A stretch of 64,000 nucleotides of DNA from Xylocopa sonorina (Eukaryota; Arthropoda; Insecta; Hymenoptera; Apidae). This document shows positions 10,876-26,100 of this stretch, piece by piece. The translations under genes and the position numbers were made by a program. The notes beneath the pieces are model-generated. The model was given only the letters and a program-made list of their open reading frames with translations. It was not told the origin of the DNA and did not search any database. Each line of letters starts with the position of its first letter. Within the stretch, counting starts at the first letter, position 1. The stretch lies in NCBI RefSeq assembly GCF_050948175.1, contig NW_027490111.1, forward strand, positions 496,001-560,000. The letters run 5' to 3'.

Positions 10876-12217
10876 TCGCATTTACATTCATTTGAATCGT
10901 AGACGAGGAATGCATAACACTTCGCAATGAATATTATATCTTATCATGAAACATAGATATGAGATGCAATATCTCGTTTTAAGAAGCATTTGAACTCTAT
11001 AGCTTCGATACGTAGACATCTGCAAACGCTATTTCCTTGCAAGGAAGTGTCGCATTTACATTCATTTGAAGTGTAGACGAGGAATACATGACACTTCGCA
11101 AATCATATTATATCTTACCATGAAACATAGAAATGAGATGCGATATCGCGTTTTAAGAAGCATTTGAACACTATTGCTTCGATACGTAGACATCTACAAA
11201 CGCTATTTCCTTGCAAGGAAGTGTCGCATTTACATTCATTTGAAGTGTAGACGAGGAATACATAACACTTCGCAAATCATATTATATCTTACCATGAAAC
11301 AGTGAAATGAGATGCGATATCGCGTTTTAAGAAGCATTTGAACTCTATTGTTACGATACGTAGACATCTGCAAACGCTATTTCCTTGCAAGGAAGTGTCG
11401 CGTTTACGTCCATTTGAATCGTAGACGAGGAATGCATAACACTTCGCAATCAATATTATATCTTATCATGAAACATAGATATGAGATGCAATATCTCGTT
11501 TTATGAAGCACTTGAACTCTATTGCTCCGATACGTAGACATCTGCAAACGCTATTTCCTTGCAAGGAAGTGTCGCATGTACATTCATTTGAATCGTATAC
11601 GAGGAATGCATAACACTTCGCAATGAAAATTATATCTTATCATGAAACATAGGTATGAGGTGCAATATCTCGTTTTAAGAAGCATTTGAACTCTATTGCT
11701 ACGATACCTAGACATCTGGAGACGCTATTTCCTTGCAAGGAAGTGTCGCATTTACACTCATATGAAGTGTAGACGAGGAATACATAACACTTCGCAAATC
11801 ATATTATATCTTACCATGAAACATAGAAATGAGATCCGATATCGCGTTTTAAGAAGCATTAGAAATCTATTGCTACGATACGTGGACATCTGCAAACGCT
11901 ATTTCCTTGCAAGGAAGTGTCGCATTTACATTCATTTGAAGCGTAGACGAGGAATACATGACACTTCGCAAATCATATTATATCTTTCCATGAAACATAG
12001 AAATGAGATGCGATATCGCGTTTTAAGGAGCAGTAGTAATCTATTGTTACGATACGTAGACATCTGCAGACGGTATTTCCTTCGAAGGAAGTGTCGCATT
12101 TACGTTCATTTGAATCGTAGACGAGGAATGCATAACACTTCGCAATGAATATTATATCTTATCATGAAACATAGATATGAGATGCAATATCTCGTTTTAT
12201 GAAGCATTTGAACTCTA

Positions 12218-15200
12218 TTGCTTCGATACGTAGACATCTGCAAACGCTATTACCTTGGAAGGAAGTGTCGCATTCACATTCATTTGAAGTGTAAACGAGG
12301 AATACATAACACTTCGCAAATCATATTATATCCTACCATGAAACATAGAAATGAGATGCGATATCGCGTTTTAAGAAGCATTAGAACTCTATCGCTACGA
12401 TACGTAGACATCTGCAAACGCTATTTCCTTGCAAGGAAGTGTCGCATTTACGTTCATTTGAATCGTAGACGAGGAATGCATAACACTTCGCAATGAATAT
12501 TATATCTTATCATGAAACATAGGTATGAGATGCGATATCTCGTTTTAAGGAGCATTAGTAATCTATTGTTACGATACGTAGACATCTGCAGACGGTATTT
12601 CCTTCGAAGGAAGTGTCGCATTTACATTCATTTGAATCGTATACGAGGAATGCATAACACTTCGCAATGAATATTATATCCTACCATGAAACATAGAAAT
12701 GAGATGCGATATCGCGTTTTAAGAAGCATTAGAACTCTATCGCTACGATACGTAGACATCTGCAAACGCTATTTCCTTGCAAGGAAGTGTCGCATTTACG
12801 TTCATTTGAATCGTAGACGAGGAATGCATAACACTTCGCAATGAATATTATATCTTATCATGAAACATAGGTATGAGATGCAATATCTCGTATTAAGAAG
12901 CATTTGAACTCTATTGCTTCGATACGTAGACATCTGCAAACTCTATTTCCTTGCAAGGAAGTGTCGCATTTACATTCATTTGAATCGTAGACGAGGAAAG
13001 CATAACACTTCGCAAATCATATTATATCTTATCATGAAACATAGATATGAGATGCAATATCTCGTTTTATGAAGCATTTGAACTCTATTGCTCCGATACG
13101 TAGACATCTGCAAACGCTATTTCCTTGCAAGGAAGTGTCGCATGTACATTCACTTGATTCGTAGACCAGGAATGCATAACACTTCGCAATGAATATTATA
13201 TCTTATCATGAAACATAGATATGAGATACAATATCTCGTTTTAAGAAGCATTGGACTCTATTGCTTCGATACGTAGACATCTGCATACGCTATTTCCTTG
13301 CAAGGAAGTGTCGCATTTACATTCATTTGACGTGTAGACGAGGAATACATGATACTTCGCAAATCATATTATATCTTACCATGAAACAGTGAAATGAGAT
13401 GCGATATCGCGTTTTAAGAATCATAAGAACACTATTGTTACGATACGTAGACATCTGCAAACGCTATTTCCTTGCAAGGAAGTGTCGCATTTACGTTCAT
13501 TTGAATCGTAGACGAGGAATGCATAACACTTCGCAAATCATATTATATCTTATCATGAAACATAGATATGAGATGCAATATCTCGTTTTATGAAGCATTT
13601 GAACTCTATTGCTCCGATACGTAGACATCTGCAAACGCTATTACCTTGGAAGGAAGTGTCGCATTTACATTCATTTGAATCGTAGACGAGGAATGCATAA
13701 CACTTCGCAATTAATATTATATCTTATCATGAAACATAGATATGAGATGCAATATCGCGTTTTAAGAAGCATTTGAACTCTATTGCTTCGATACGTAGAC
13801 ATCTGCAAACGCTATTTCCTTGCAAGGAAGTGTCGCATTTACATTCATTTGAAGCGTAGACGAGGAATACATGACACTTCGCAAATCATATTATATCTTT
13901 CCATGAAACATAGAAATGAGATGCGATATCGCGTTTTAAGGAGCAGTAGTAATCTATTGTTACGATACGTAGACATCTGCAGACGGTATTTCGTCGAAGG
14001 AAGTGTCGCATTTACATTCATTTGAATCGTATACGAGGAATGCATAACACTTCGCAATGAATATTATATCTTATCATGAAACATAGATATGAGATGCAAT
14101 ATCTCGTTTTATGAAGCATTTGAACTCCATTGCATCGATACGTAGACATCTGCAAACGCTATTACCTTGGAAGGAAGTGTCGCATTTACATTCATTTGAA
14201 GTGTAGACGAGGAATACATGACACTTCGCAAATCATATTATATCTTTCCATGAAACATAGAAATGAGATGCGATATCGCGTTTTAAGGAGCAGTAGTAAT
14301 CTATTGTTACGATACGTAGACATCTGCAGACGGTATTTCCTTCGAAGGAAGTGTCGCATTTACGTTCATTTGAATCGTAGACGAGGAATGCATAACACTT
14401 CGCAATGAATATTATATCTTATCATGAAACATAGATATGAGATGCAATATCTCGTTTTATGAAGCATTTGAACTCTATTGCTTCGATACGTAGACATCTG
14501 CAAACGCTATTACCTTGGAAGGAAGTGTCGCATTCACATTCATTTGAAGTGTAAACGAGGAATACATAACACTTCGCAAATCATATTATATCCTACCATG
14601 AAACATAGAAATGAGATGAGATATCGCGTTTTAAGAAGCATTAGAACTCTATCGCTACGATACGTAGACATCTGCAAACGCTATTTCCTTGCAAGGAAGT
14701 GTCGCATTTACGTTCATTTGAATCGTAGACGAGGAATGCATAACACTTCGCAATGAATATTATATCTTATCATGAAACATAGGTATGAGATGCAATATCT
14801 CGTATTAAGAAGCATTTGAACTCTATTGCTTCGATACGTAGACATCTGCAAACTCTATTTCCTTGCAAGGAAGTGTCGCATTTACATTCATTTGAAGTGT
14901 AGACGAGAAATACATAGCACTTCGCAAATCATATTATATCTTACCATGAAACAGTGAAATGAGATGCGATATCGCGTTTTAAGAAGCATTTGAACTCTAT
15001 TGTTACGATACGTAGACATCTGCAAACGCTATTTCCTTGCAAGGAAGTGTCGCGTTTACGACCATTTGAATCGTAGACGAGGAAAGCATAACACTTCGCA
15101 AATCATATTATATCTTATCATGAAACATAGATATAAGATGCAATATCTCGTTTTATGAAGCATTTGAACTCTATTGCTCCGATACGTAGACATCTGCAAA

Positions 15201-18200
15201 CGCTATTTCCTTGCAAGGAAGTGTCGCATGTACATTCACTTGAATCGAAGACGAGGAATGCATAACACTTCGCAATCAATATTATATCTTATCATGAAAC
15301 ATAAATATGAGATGCAATATCTCGTTTTATGAAGCATTTGAGCTCTATTGCTCCGATACGTAGACATTTGCAAACGCTATTTCCTTGCAAGGCAGTGTCG
15401 CATGTACATTCATTTGAATCGTAGACGAGGAATGCATAACACTTCGCAATGAATATTATATCTTATCATGAAACATAGATATGAGATACAATATCTCGTT
15501 TTAAGAAGCATTGGACTCTATTGCTTCGATACGTAGACATCTGCATACGCTATTTCCTTGCAAGGAAGTGTCGCGTTTACGTCCATTTGAATCGTAGACG
15601 AGGAAAGCATAACACTTCGCAAATCATATTATATCTTATCATGAAACATAGATATAAGATGCAATATCTCGTTTTATGAAGCATTTGAACTCTATTGCTC
15701 CGATACGTAGACATCTGCAAACGCTATTTCCTTGCAAGGAAGTGTCGCATGTACATTCACTTGAATCGAAGACGAGGAATGCATAACACTTCGCAATCAA
15801 TATTATATCTTATCATGAAACATAAATATGAGATGCAATATCTCGTTTTATGAAGCATTTGAGCTCTATTGCTCCGATACGTAGACATTTGCAAACGCTA
15901 TTTCCTTGCAAGGCAGTGTCGCATGTACATTCATTTGAATCGTAGACGAGGAATGCATAACACTTCGCAATGAATATTATATCTTATCATGAAACATAGA
16001 TATGAGATACAATATCTCGTTTTAAGAAGCATTGGACTCTATTGCTTCGATACGTAGACATCTGCATACGCTATTTCCTTGCAAGGAAGTGTCGCATTTA
16101 CATTCATTTGACGTGTAGACGAGGAATACATGATACTTCGCAAATCATATTATATCTTACCATGAAACAGTGAAATGAGATGCGATATCGCGTTTTAAGA
16201 ATCATAAGAACACTATTGTTACGATACGTAGACATCTGCAAACGCTATTTCCTTGCAAGGAAGTGTCGCATTTACGTTCATTTGAATCGTAGACGAGGAA
16301 TGCATAACACTTCGCAATGAATATTATATCTTATCATGAAACATAGATATGAGATGCAATATCTCGTTTTATGAAGCATTTGAACTCTATTGCTTCGATA
16401 CGTAGACATCTGCAAACGCTATTACCTTGGAAGGAAGTGTCGCATTCACATTCATTTGAAGTGTAAACGAGGAATACATAACACTTCGCAAATCATATTA
16501 TATCCTACCATGAAACATAGAAATGAGATGCGATATCGCGTTTTAAGAAGCATTAGAACTCTATCGCTACGATACGTAGACATCTGCAAACGCTATTTCC
16601 TTGCAAGGAAGTGTCGCATTTACATTCATTTGAAGTGTAGACGAGAAATACATAGCACTTCGCAAATCATATTATATCTTACCATGAAACAGTGAAATGA
16701 GATGCGATATCGCGTTTTAAGAAGCATTTGAACTCTATTGTTACGATACGTAGACATCTGCAAACGCTATTTCCTTGCAAGGAAGTGTCGCGTTTACGTC
16801 CATTTGAATCGTAGACGAGGAAAGCATAACACTTCGCAAATCATATTATATCTTATCACGAAACATAGATATAAGATGCAATATCTCGTTTTATGAAGCA
16901 TTTGAACTCTATTGCTCCGATACGTAGACATCTGCAAACGCTATTTCCTTGCAAGGAAGTGTCGCATGTACATTCACTTGAATCGAAGACGAGGAATGCA
17001 TAACACTTCGCAATCAATATTATATCTTATCATGAAACATAAATATGAGATGCAATATCTCGTTTTATGAAGCATTTGAGCTCTATTGCTCCGATACGTA
17101 GACATTTGCAAACGCTATTTCCTTGCAAGGCAGTGTCGCATGTACATTCATTTGAATCGTAGACGAGGAATGCATAACACTTCGCAATGAATATTATATC
17201 TTATCATGAAACATAGATATGAGATACAATATCTCGTTTTAAGAAGCATTGGACTCTATTGCTTCGATACGTAGACATCTGCATACGCTATTTCCTTGCA
17301 AGGAAGTGTCGCATTTACATTCATTTGACGTGTAGACGAGGAATACATGATACTTCGCAAATCATATTATATCTTACCATGAAACAGTGAAATGAGATGC
17401 GATATCGCGTTTTAAGAATCATAAGAACACTATTGTTACGATACGTAGACATCTGCAAACGCTATTTCCTTGCAAGGAAGTGTCGCATTTACGTTCATTT
17501 GAATCGTAGACGAGGAATGCATAACACTTCGCAATGAATATTATATCTTATCATGAAACATAGGTATGAGATGCAATATCTCGTATTAAGAAGCATTTGA
17601 ACTCTATTGCTTCGATACGTAGACATCTGCAAACTCTATTTCCTTGCAAGGAAGTGTCGCATTTACATTCATTTGAAGTGTAGACGAGAAATACATAACA
17701 CTTCGCAAATCATATTATATCTTACCATGAAACAGTGAAATGAGATGCGATATCGCGTTTTAAGAAGCATTTGAACTCTATTGTTACGATACGTAGACAT
17801 CTGCAAACGCTATTTCCTTGCAAGGAAGTGTCGCGTTTACGTTCATTTGAATCGTAGACGAGGAATGCATAACACTTCGCAATGAATATTATATCTTATC
17901 ATGAAACATAGATATGAGATGCAATATCTCGTTTTATGAAGCATTTGAACTCTATTGATTCGATACGTAGACATCTGCAAACGCTATTACCTTGGAAGGA
18001 AGTGTCGCATTTACATTCATTTGAATCGTAGACGAGGAATGCATAACACTTCGCAATTAATATTATATCTTATCATGAAACATAGATATGAGATGCAATT
18101 TCTCGTTTTAAGAAGCATTTGAACTCTATTGCTACGATACGTAGACATCTGCAAACGCTATTTCCTTGCAAGGAAGTGTCGCATTTACATTCATTTGAAG

Positions 18201-20500
18201 CGTAGACGAGGAATACATGACACTTCGCAAATCATATTATATCTTTCCATGAAACATAGAAATGAGATGCGATATCGCGTTTTAAGGAGCAGTAGTAATC
18301 TATTGTTACGATACGTAGACATCTGCAGACGGTATTTCCTTCGAAGGAAGTGTCGCATTTACATTCATTTGAATCGTAGACGAGGAATGCATAACACTTC
18401 GCAATTAATATTATATCTTATCATGAAACATAGATATGAGATGCAATATCGCGTTTTAAGAAGCATTTGAACTCTATTGCTTCGATACGTAGACATCTAC
18501 AAACGCTATTTCCTTGCAAGGAAGTGTCGCATTTACATTCATTTGAAGCGTAGACGAGGAATACATGACTATTCGCAAATCATATTATATCTTTCCATGA
18601 AACATAGAAATGAGATGCGATATCGCGTTTTAAGGAGCAGTAGTAATCTATTGTTACGATACGTAGACATCTGCAGACGGTATTTCGTCGAAGGAAGTGT
18701 CGCATTTACATTCATTTGAATCGTATACGAGGAATGCATAACACTTCGCAATGAATATTATATCTTATCATGAAACATAGATATGAGATGCAATATCTCG
18801 TTTTATGAAGCATTTGAACTCCATTGCATCGATACGTAGACATCTGCAAACGCTATTACCTTGGAAGGAAGTGTCGCATTTACATTCATTTGAAGTGTAG
18901 ACGAGGAATACATGACACTTCGCAAATCATATTATATCTTTCCATGAAACAGTGAAATGAGATGCGATATCGCGTTTTAAGAAGCATCTGAACTCTATTG
19001 TTACGATACGTAGACATCTGCAAACGCTATTTCCTTGCAAGGAAGTGTCGCGTTTACGTCCATTTGAATCGTAGACGAGGAAAGCATAACACTTCGCAAA
19101 TCATATTATATCTTATCATGAAACATAGATATGTGATGCAATATCTCGTTTTATGAAGCATTTGAACTCTATTGCTCCGATACGTAGACATCTGCAAACG
19201 CTATTTCCTTGCAAGGAAGTGTCGCATGTACATTCATTTGAATCGAAGACGAGGAATGCATAACACTTCGCAATCAATATTATATCTTATCATGAAACAT
19301 AGATATGAGATGCAATATCTCGTTTTATGAAGCATTTGAGCTCTATTGCTCCGATACGTAGACATTTGCAAACGCTATTTCCTTGCAAGGAAGTGTCGCA
19401 TGTACATTCATTTGAATCGTAGACGAGGAATGCATAACACTTCGCAATGAATATTATATCTTATCATGAAACATAGATATGAGATACAATATCTCGTTTT
19501 AAGAAGCATTGGACTCTATTGCTTCGATACGTAGACATCTGCATACGCTATTTCCTTGCAAGGAAGTGTCGCATTTACATTCATTTGACGTGTAGACGAG
19601 GAATACATGATACTTCGCAAATCATATTATATCTTACCATGAAACAGTGAAATGAGTTGCGATATCGCGTTTTAAGAATCATAAGAACACTATTGTTACG
19701 ATACGTAGACATCTGCAAACGCTATTTCCTTGCAAGGAAGTGTCGCATTTACGTTCATTTGAATCGTAGACGAGGAATGCATAACACTTCGCAATGAATA
19801 TTATATCTTATCATGAAACATAGATATGAGATGCAATATCTCGTTTTATGAAGCATTTGAACTCTATTGATTCGATACGTAGACATCTGCAAACGCTATT
19901 ACCTTGGAAGGAAGTGTCGCATTTACATTCATTTGAATCGTAGACGAGGAATGCATAACACTTCGCAATTAATATTATATCTTATCATGAAACATAGATA
20001 TGAGATGCAATATCTCGTTTTAAGAAGCATTTGAACTCTATTGCTTCGATACGTAGACATCTGCAAACGCTATTTCCTTGCAAGGAAGTGTCGCATTTAC
20101 ATTCATTTGAAGCGTAGACGAGGAATACATGACACTTCGCAAATCATATTATATCTTTCCATGAAACATAGAAATGAGATGCGATATCGCGTTTTAAGGA
20201 GCAGTAGTAATCTATTGTTACGATACGTAGACATCTGCAGACGGTATTTCCTTCGAAGGAAGTGTCGCATTTACACTCATTTGAATCGTATACGAGGAAT
20301 GCATAACTCTTCGCAATGAATATTATATCTTACCATGAAACATAGAAATGAGATGCGATATTGCGTTTTAAGAAGCATTAGAAATCTATTGCTACGATAC
20401 CTAGACATCTGCAAACGCTATTTCCTTGCAAGGAAGTGTCGCATTTACGTTCATTTGAATCGTAGACGAGGAATGCATAACACTTCGCAATGAATATTAT
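12218..20500 (+). repeat. Cluster of related 11- to 13-monomer duplications
   Basis: A distinctive two-monomer cassette (TTACCTTGGAAGG, then GTGTAAACGAGG, then ATATCCTACCATG) starts its frame at 12218, 14478 and 16390. The spacings are 2260 and 1912 bp, which are 13 and 11 monomers less 2 bp each. A trimer with GGAAAGCATAAC is tandemly repeated at 521 bp (landmark at 15076 and 15597) and recurs at 16814, 1217 bp further; each offset is 1 bp short of a multiple of 174 because of the CATTGGACTC deletion. The shortened TTTCGTCGAAGG variant appears near 13990 and 18684 (offset 4694 bp, 27 monomers less 4). Unit order is not constant, so this is a degraded HOR region. Confidence 0.75.
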
Positions 20501-23179
20501 ATCTTATCATGAAACATAGATATGAGATGCAATATCTCGTTTTATGAAGCTTTTGAACTCTATTGCTTCGATACGTAGACATTTGCAAACGCTATTACCT
20601 TGGAAGGAAGTGTCGCATTTACATTCATTTGAAGTGTAGACGAGGAATACATGACACTTCGCAAATCATATTATATCTTACCATGAAACATAGAAATGAG
20701 ACGCGATATCGCGTTTTAAGAAGCATTAGAAATCTATTGCTACGATACCTAGACATCTGCAGACGCTATTTCCTAGCAAGGAAGTGTCGCATTTACATTC
20801 ATTTGAAGTGTAGACGAGGAATACATGACAAGTCGCAAATCATATTATATCTTACCATGAAATATAGAAACGAAATCCGATATCGCGTTTTGAGAAGCAT
20901 TTGAACTCTATTGCTTCGATACGTTGACATCTGCAAACGCTATTTCCTTGCAAGGTAGTGTCGCACTCACATTCATTTGAAGTGTAGACGAGGAATACAT
21001 AACACTTCGCAATGAATATTATATCTTATCATGAAACACAGATATGAGATGCAGTATCTCGTATTAAGAAGCATTTGAACTCTATTGCTTCGATACGTAG
21101 TCATCTGCAAACGCTATTTCCTTGCAAGGAAGTGTCGCACTCACATTCATTTGAAGTGTAGACGAGGAATACATAACACTTCGCAAATCATATTATATCT
21201 TACCATGAAAAATTGGAATGAGATGCGATATCGCTTTATAAGAATCATAAGAACTCTATTGTTACGATACGTAGACATCTGCAAACGCTATTTCCTTGCA
21301 AGGAAGTGTCGCATTTACGTTCATTTGAATCGTAGACGAGGAATGCATAACACTCCGCAATGAATATTATATCTTATCATGAAACATAAATATGAGATGC
21401 AATATCTCGTTTTATGAAGCATTTGAACTCTATTGCTTCGATACGTAGACATCTGCAAACGCTATTTCCTTGGAAGGATGTGTCGCATTTACATTCATTT
21501 GAATCGTAGACGAGGAATGCATAACCCTTCGCAATGAATATTATATCTTACCATGAAACATTGAAATGAGATGCGATATCGCTTTATAAGAATCATAAGA
21601 ACTCTATTGTTACGATACGTAGACATCTGGAGACGCTATTTCCTTGCAAGGAAGTGTCGCATTTACATTCATATGAAGTGTAGACGAGGAATACATAACA
21701 CTTCGCAAATCATATTATATCTTACCATGAAACATAGAAATGAGATCCGATATCGCGTTTTAAGAAGCATTAGAAATCTATTGCTGCGATACGTAGACAT
21801 CTGCAAACGCTAATTCCTTGCAAGGAAATGTCGCATTTACATTCATTTGAAGTGTAGACGAGGAATACATGACACTTCGCAAATCATATTATATCTTTCC
21901 ATGAAACATAGAAATGAGATGCTATATCGCGATTTAAGAAGCATTAGAACTCTATCGCTACGATACCTAAACATCTCCAGACACTATTTCCTAGCAAGGA
22001 AGTGTCGCACTTACATTCATTTGAAGTGTAGAAGAGGAATACATAACACTTCGCGAATCATATTATATCTTACCATGAAACATAGAAATGAGATGCGACA
22101 TCAAGTTTTAAGATTCATAAGAACTCTATTGCTACGATACGTAGACATCTGCAAACGCTATTTCCTTGCAAGGAAGTGTCGCATTCACATTCATTTGAAG
22201 TGTAAACGAGGAATACATAACACTTCGCAAATCATATTATATCCTACCATGAAACATAGGTATGAGATGCAATATCTCGTTTTAAGAAGCATTTGAACTC
22301 TATTGCTACGATACCTAGACATCTGCAGACGCTGTCTCCTAGCAAGGAAGTGTCACATTTACATTCATTTGAAGTGTAGACGAGGAATACATGACACTTC
22401 GCAAATCATATTAAATCTTACCATGAAACATAGAAATGAGTTGCGATATCGCGTTTTAAGTATCATAAGAACTCCATTGCTACGATACGTAGACATCTGC
22501 AAACGCTATTTCCTTGCAAGGAAGTGTCGCATTTACACTCATTTGAATCGTATGCGAGGAGTGCATAACACTTCGCAATGAATATTATATCTTATCATGA
22601 AACATAGGTATGAGATGCAATATCTCGTTTTAAGAAGCATTTGAACTCTGTTGCTACGATACCTAGACATCTGCAGACGCTATTTCCTGGCAAGGAAGTG
22701 TCGGATTTACACTCATTTGAAGTGTAGACGAGGAATACATGACACTTCGCTAATCATATTATATCTTACCATGAAACATAGAAATGAGATGCGATATCGC
22801 GTTTTAAGAAGCATTAGAAATCTATTGCTACGATACCTAGACATCTGCAAACGCTATTTCCTTGCAAGGAAGTGTCGCATTTACGTTCATTTGAATCGTA
22901 GACGAGGAATGCATAACACTTCGCAATGAATATTATATCTTACCATGAAACATAGAAATGAGATGCGATATCGCGTTTTAAGAAGCATTTGAACTCTATT
23001 GCTTCGATACGTAGACATTTGCAAACGCTATTTCCTTGCTAGAAAGTGTCGCATTTACATTCATTTGAAGTGTAGACGAGGAATACATAACACTCCGCAA
23101 ATCATATTATATCTTACCATGAAACATAGAAATGAGATGCGATATCGCGTTTTAAGAATCATAAGAACTCTATTGCAAC

Positions 23180-26100
23180 GATACGTAGACATCTGCAAAC
23201 GCTATTTCCTTGCAAGGAAGTGTCGCATTTACGTTCATTTGAATCGTAGACGAGGAATGCATAACACTTCGCAAATCATATTATATCTTACCATGAAACA
23301 TTGAAATGAGATGCGATATCGAGTTTTAAGAATCATAAGAACTCTATTGTTACGATACGTAGACATCTGCAAACGCTATTTCCTTGCACGGAAGTGTCGC
23401 ATTTACGTTCATTTGAATCGTAGACGAGGAATGCATAACACTTCGCAATGAATATTATATCATATCATGAAACATAGATATGAGATGCAATATCTCGTTT
23501 TATGAAGCATTTTAACTCTATTGCTTCGATACGTAGACATCTGCAAACGCTATTTCCTTGGAAGGAAGTGTCGCATTTACATTCATTTGAATCGTAGACG
23601 AGGAATGCATAACACTTCGCAATGAATATTATATCTTATCATGAAGCATAGATATGAGATGCAGTATCTCGTATTAAGAAGCATTTGAACTCTATTGCTT
23701 CGATACGTAGACATCTGCAAACGCTATTTCCTTGCAAGGAAGTGTCGCACTCACATTCATTTGAAGTGTAGACGAGGAATACATGACACTTCGCAAATCA
23801 TATTATATCTTACCATGAAACATAGAAATGAGATGCGATATCGCGTTTTAAGAAGCTTTTGAACTCTATTGCTTCGATACGTAGACATCTGCAAACGCTA
23901 TTTCCTTGCAAGGAAGTGTCGCATTTACATTCATTCGAAGTGTAGACGAGGAATACATAACACTTCGCAAATCATATTATATCTTACCATGAAACATAGA
24001 AATGAGATGCGATATCAAGTTTTAAGAATCATAAGAACCCTATTGCTACGATACGTAGACATCTGCAAACGCTATTTCCTTGCAAGGAAGTGTCGCATTC
24101 ACATTCATTTTAAGTGTAGACGAGGAATACATAACACTTCGCAAATCATATTATATCCTACCATGAAACATAGAAATGAGATGCGATATCGCGTTTTAAG
24201 AAGCATTAGAACTCTATCGCTACGATACGTAAACAACTGCAAACGCTATTTCCCTGCAAGGAAGTGTCGCATTTACATTCATTTGAATCGTATACGAGGA
24301 ATGCATAACACTTCGCAATGAATATTATATCTTATCATGAAACATAGATATGAGATGCAATATCTCGTTTTAAGAAGCATTTGACCTCTATTGCTACGAT
24401 ACCTAGACATCTGCAGACGCTGTCTCCTAGCAAGGAAGTGTCGCATTTACAGTCATTTGAAGTGTAGACGAGGAATACATGACATTCCCAAATCATATTA
24501 TATCTTACCATGAAACATAGAAATGAGATGCGATATCGCGTTTTAAGTATCATAAGAACTCCATTGCTACGATACGTAGACATCTGCAAACGCTATTTCC
24601 TTGCAAGGAAGTGTCGCATTTACACTCATTTGAATCGTATACGAGGAATGCATAACACTTCGCAATGAATATTATATCTTATCCTGAAACATAGATATGA
24701 GATGCAATATCTCGTTTTAAGAAGCATTTGAACTCTATTGCTACGATACCTAGACATCTGCAGACGCTATTTCCTGGCAAGGAAGTGTCGGATTTACATT
24801 CATTTGAAGTGTAGACGAGGAATACATGACACTTCGCAAATCATATTATATCTTACCATGAAACATAGAAATGAGACGCGATATCGCGTTTTAAGAAGCA
24901 TTAGAAATCTATTGCTACGATACCTAGACATCTGCAGACGCTATTTCCTAGCAAGGAAGTGTCGCATTTACATTCATTTGAAGTGTAGACGAGCAATACA
25001 TGACACGTCGCAAATCATATTATATCTTACCATGAAACATAGAAACGAAATCCGATATCGCGTTTTAAGAAGCATTTGAACTCTATTGCTTCGATACGTT
25101 GACATCTGCAAACGCTATTTCCTTGCAAGGAAGTGTCGCACTCACATTCATTTGAAGTGTAGACGAGGAATACATAACACTTCGCAAATCATATTATATC
25201 TTACCATGAAACATTGAAATGAGATGCGATATCGCCTTTTAAGAATCATAAGAACTCTATTGCAACGATACGTAGACATCTGCAAACGCTATTTCCTTGC
25301 AAGGAAGTGTCGCATTTACGTTCATTTGAATCGTAGACGCGGAATGCATTACACTTTGCAATGAATATTATATCTTATCATGAAACATAAATATGAGATG
25401 CAATATCTCGTTTTATGAAGCATTTGAACTCTATTGCTTCGATACGTAGACATCTGCAAACGCTATTTCCTTGGAAGGATGTGTCGCATTTACATTCATT
25501 TGAATCGTAGACGAGGAATGCATAACCCTTCGCAATGAATATTATATCTTATCATGAAACATAGATATGAGATGCAATATCTCGTATTAAGAAGCATTTG
25601 AACTCTATTGCTTCGATACGTAGACATCTGCAAACGCTATTTCCTTGCAAGGAAGTGTCGCACTCACATTCATTTGAAGTGTAGACGAGGAATACATAAC
25701 ACTTCGCAAATCATATTATATCTTACCATGAAACATTGAAATGAGATGCGATATCGCTTTATAAGAATCATAAGAACTCTATTGTTACGATACGTAGACA
25801 TCTGGAGACGCTATTTCCTTGCGAGGAAGTGTCGCATTTACATTCATATGAAGTGTAGACGAGGAATACATAACACTTCGCAAATCATATTATATCTTAC
25901 CATGAAACATAGAAATGAGATGCTATATCGCGATTTAAGAAGCATTAGAACTCTATCGCTACGATACCTAGACATCTTCAGACACTATTTCCTAGCAAGG
26001 AAGTGTCGCACTTACATTCATTTGAAGTGTAGACGAGGAATACATAACACTTCGCAAATCATATTATATCTTACCATGAAACATAGAAATGAGATCCGAT

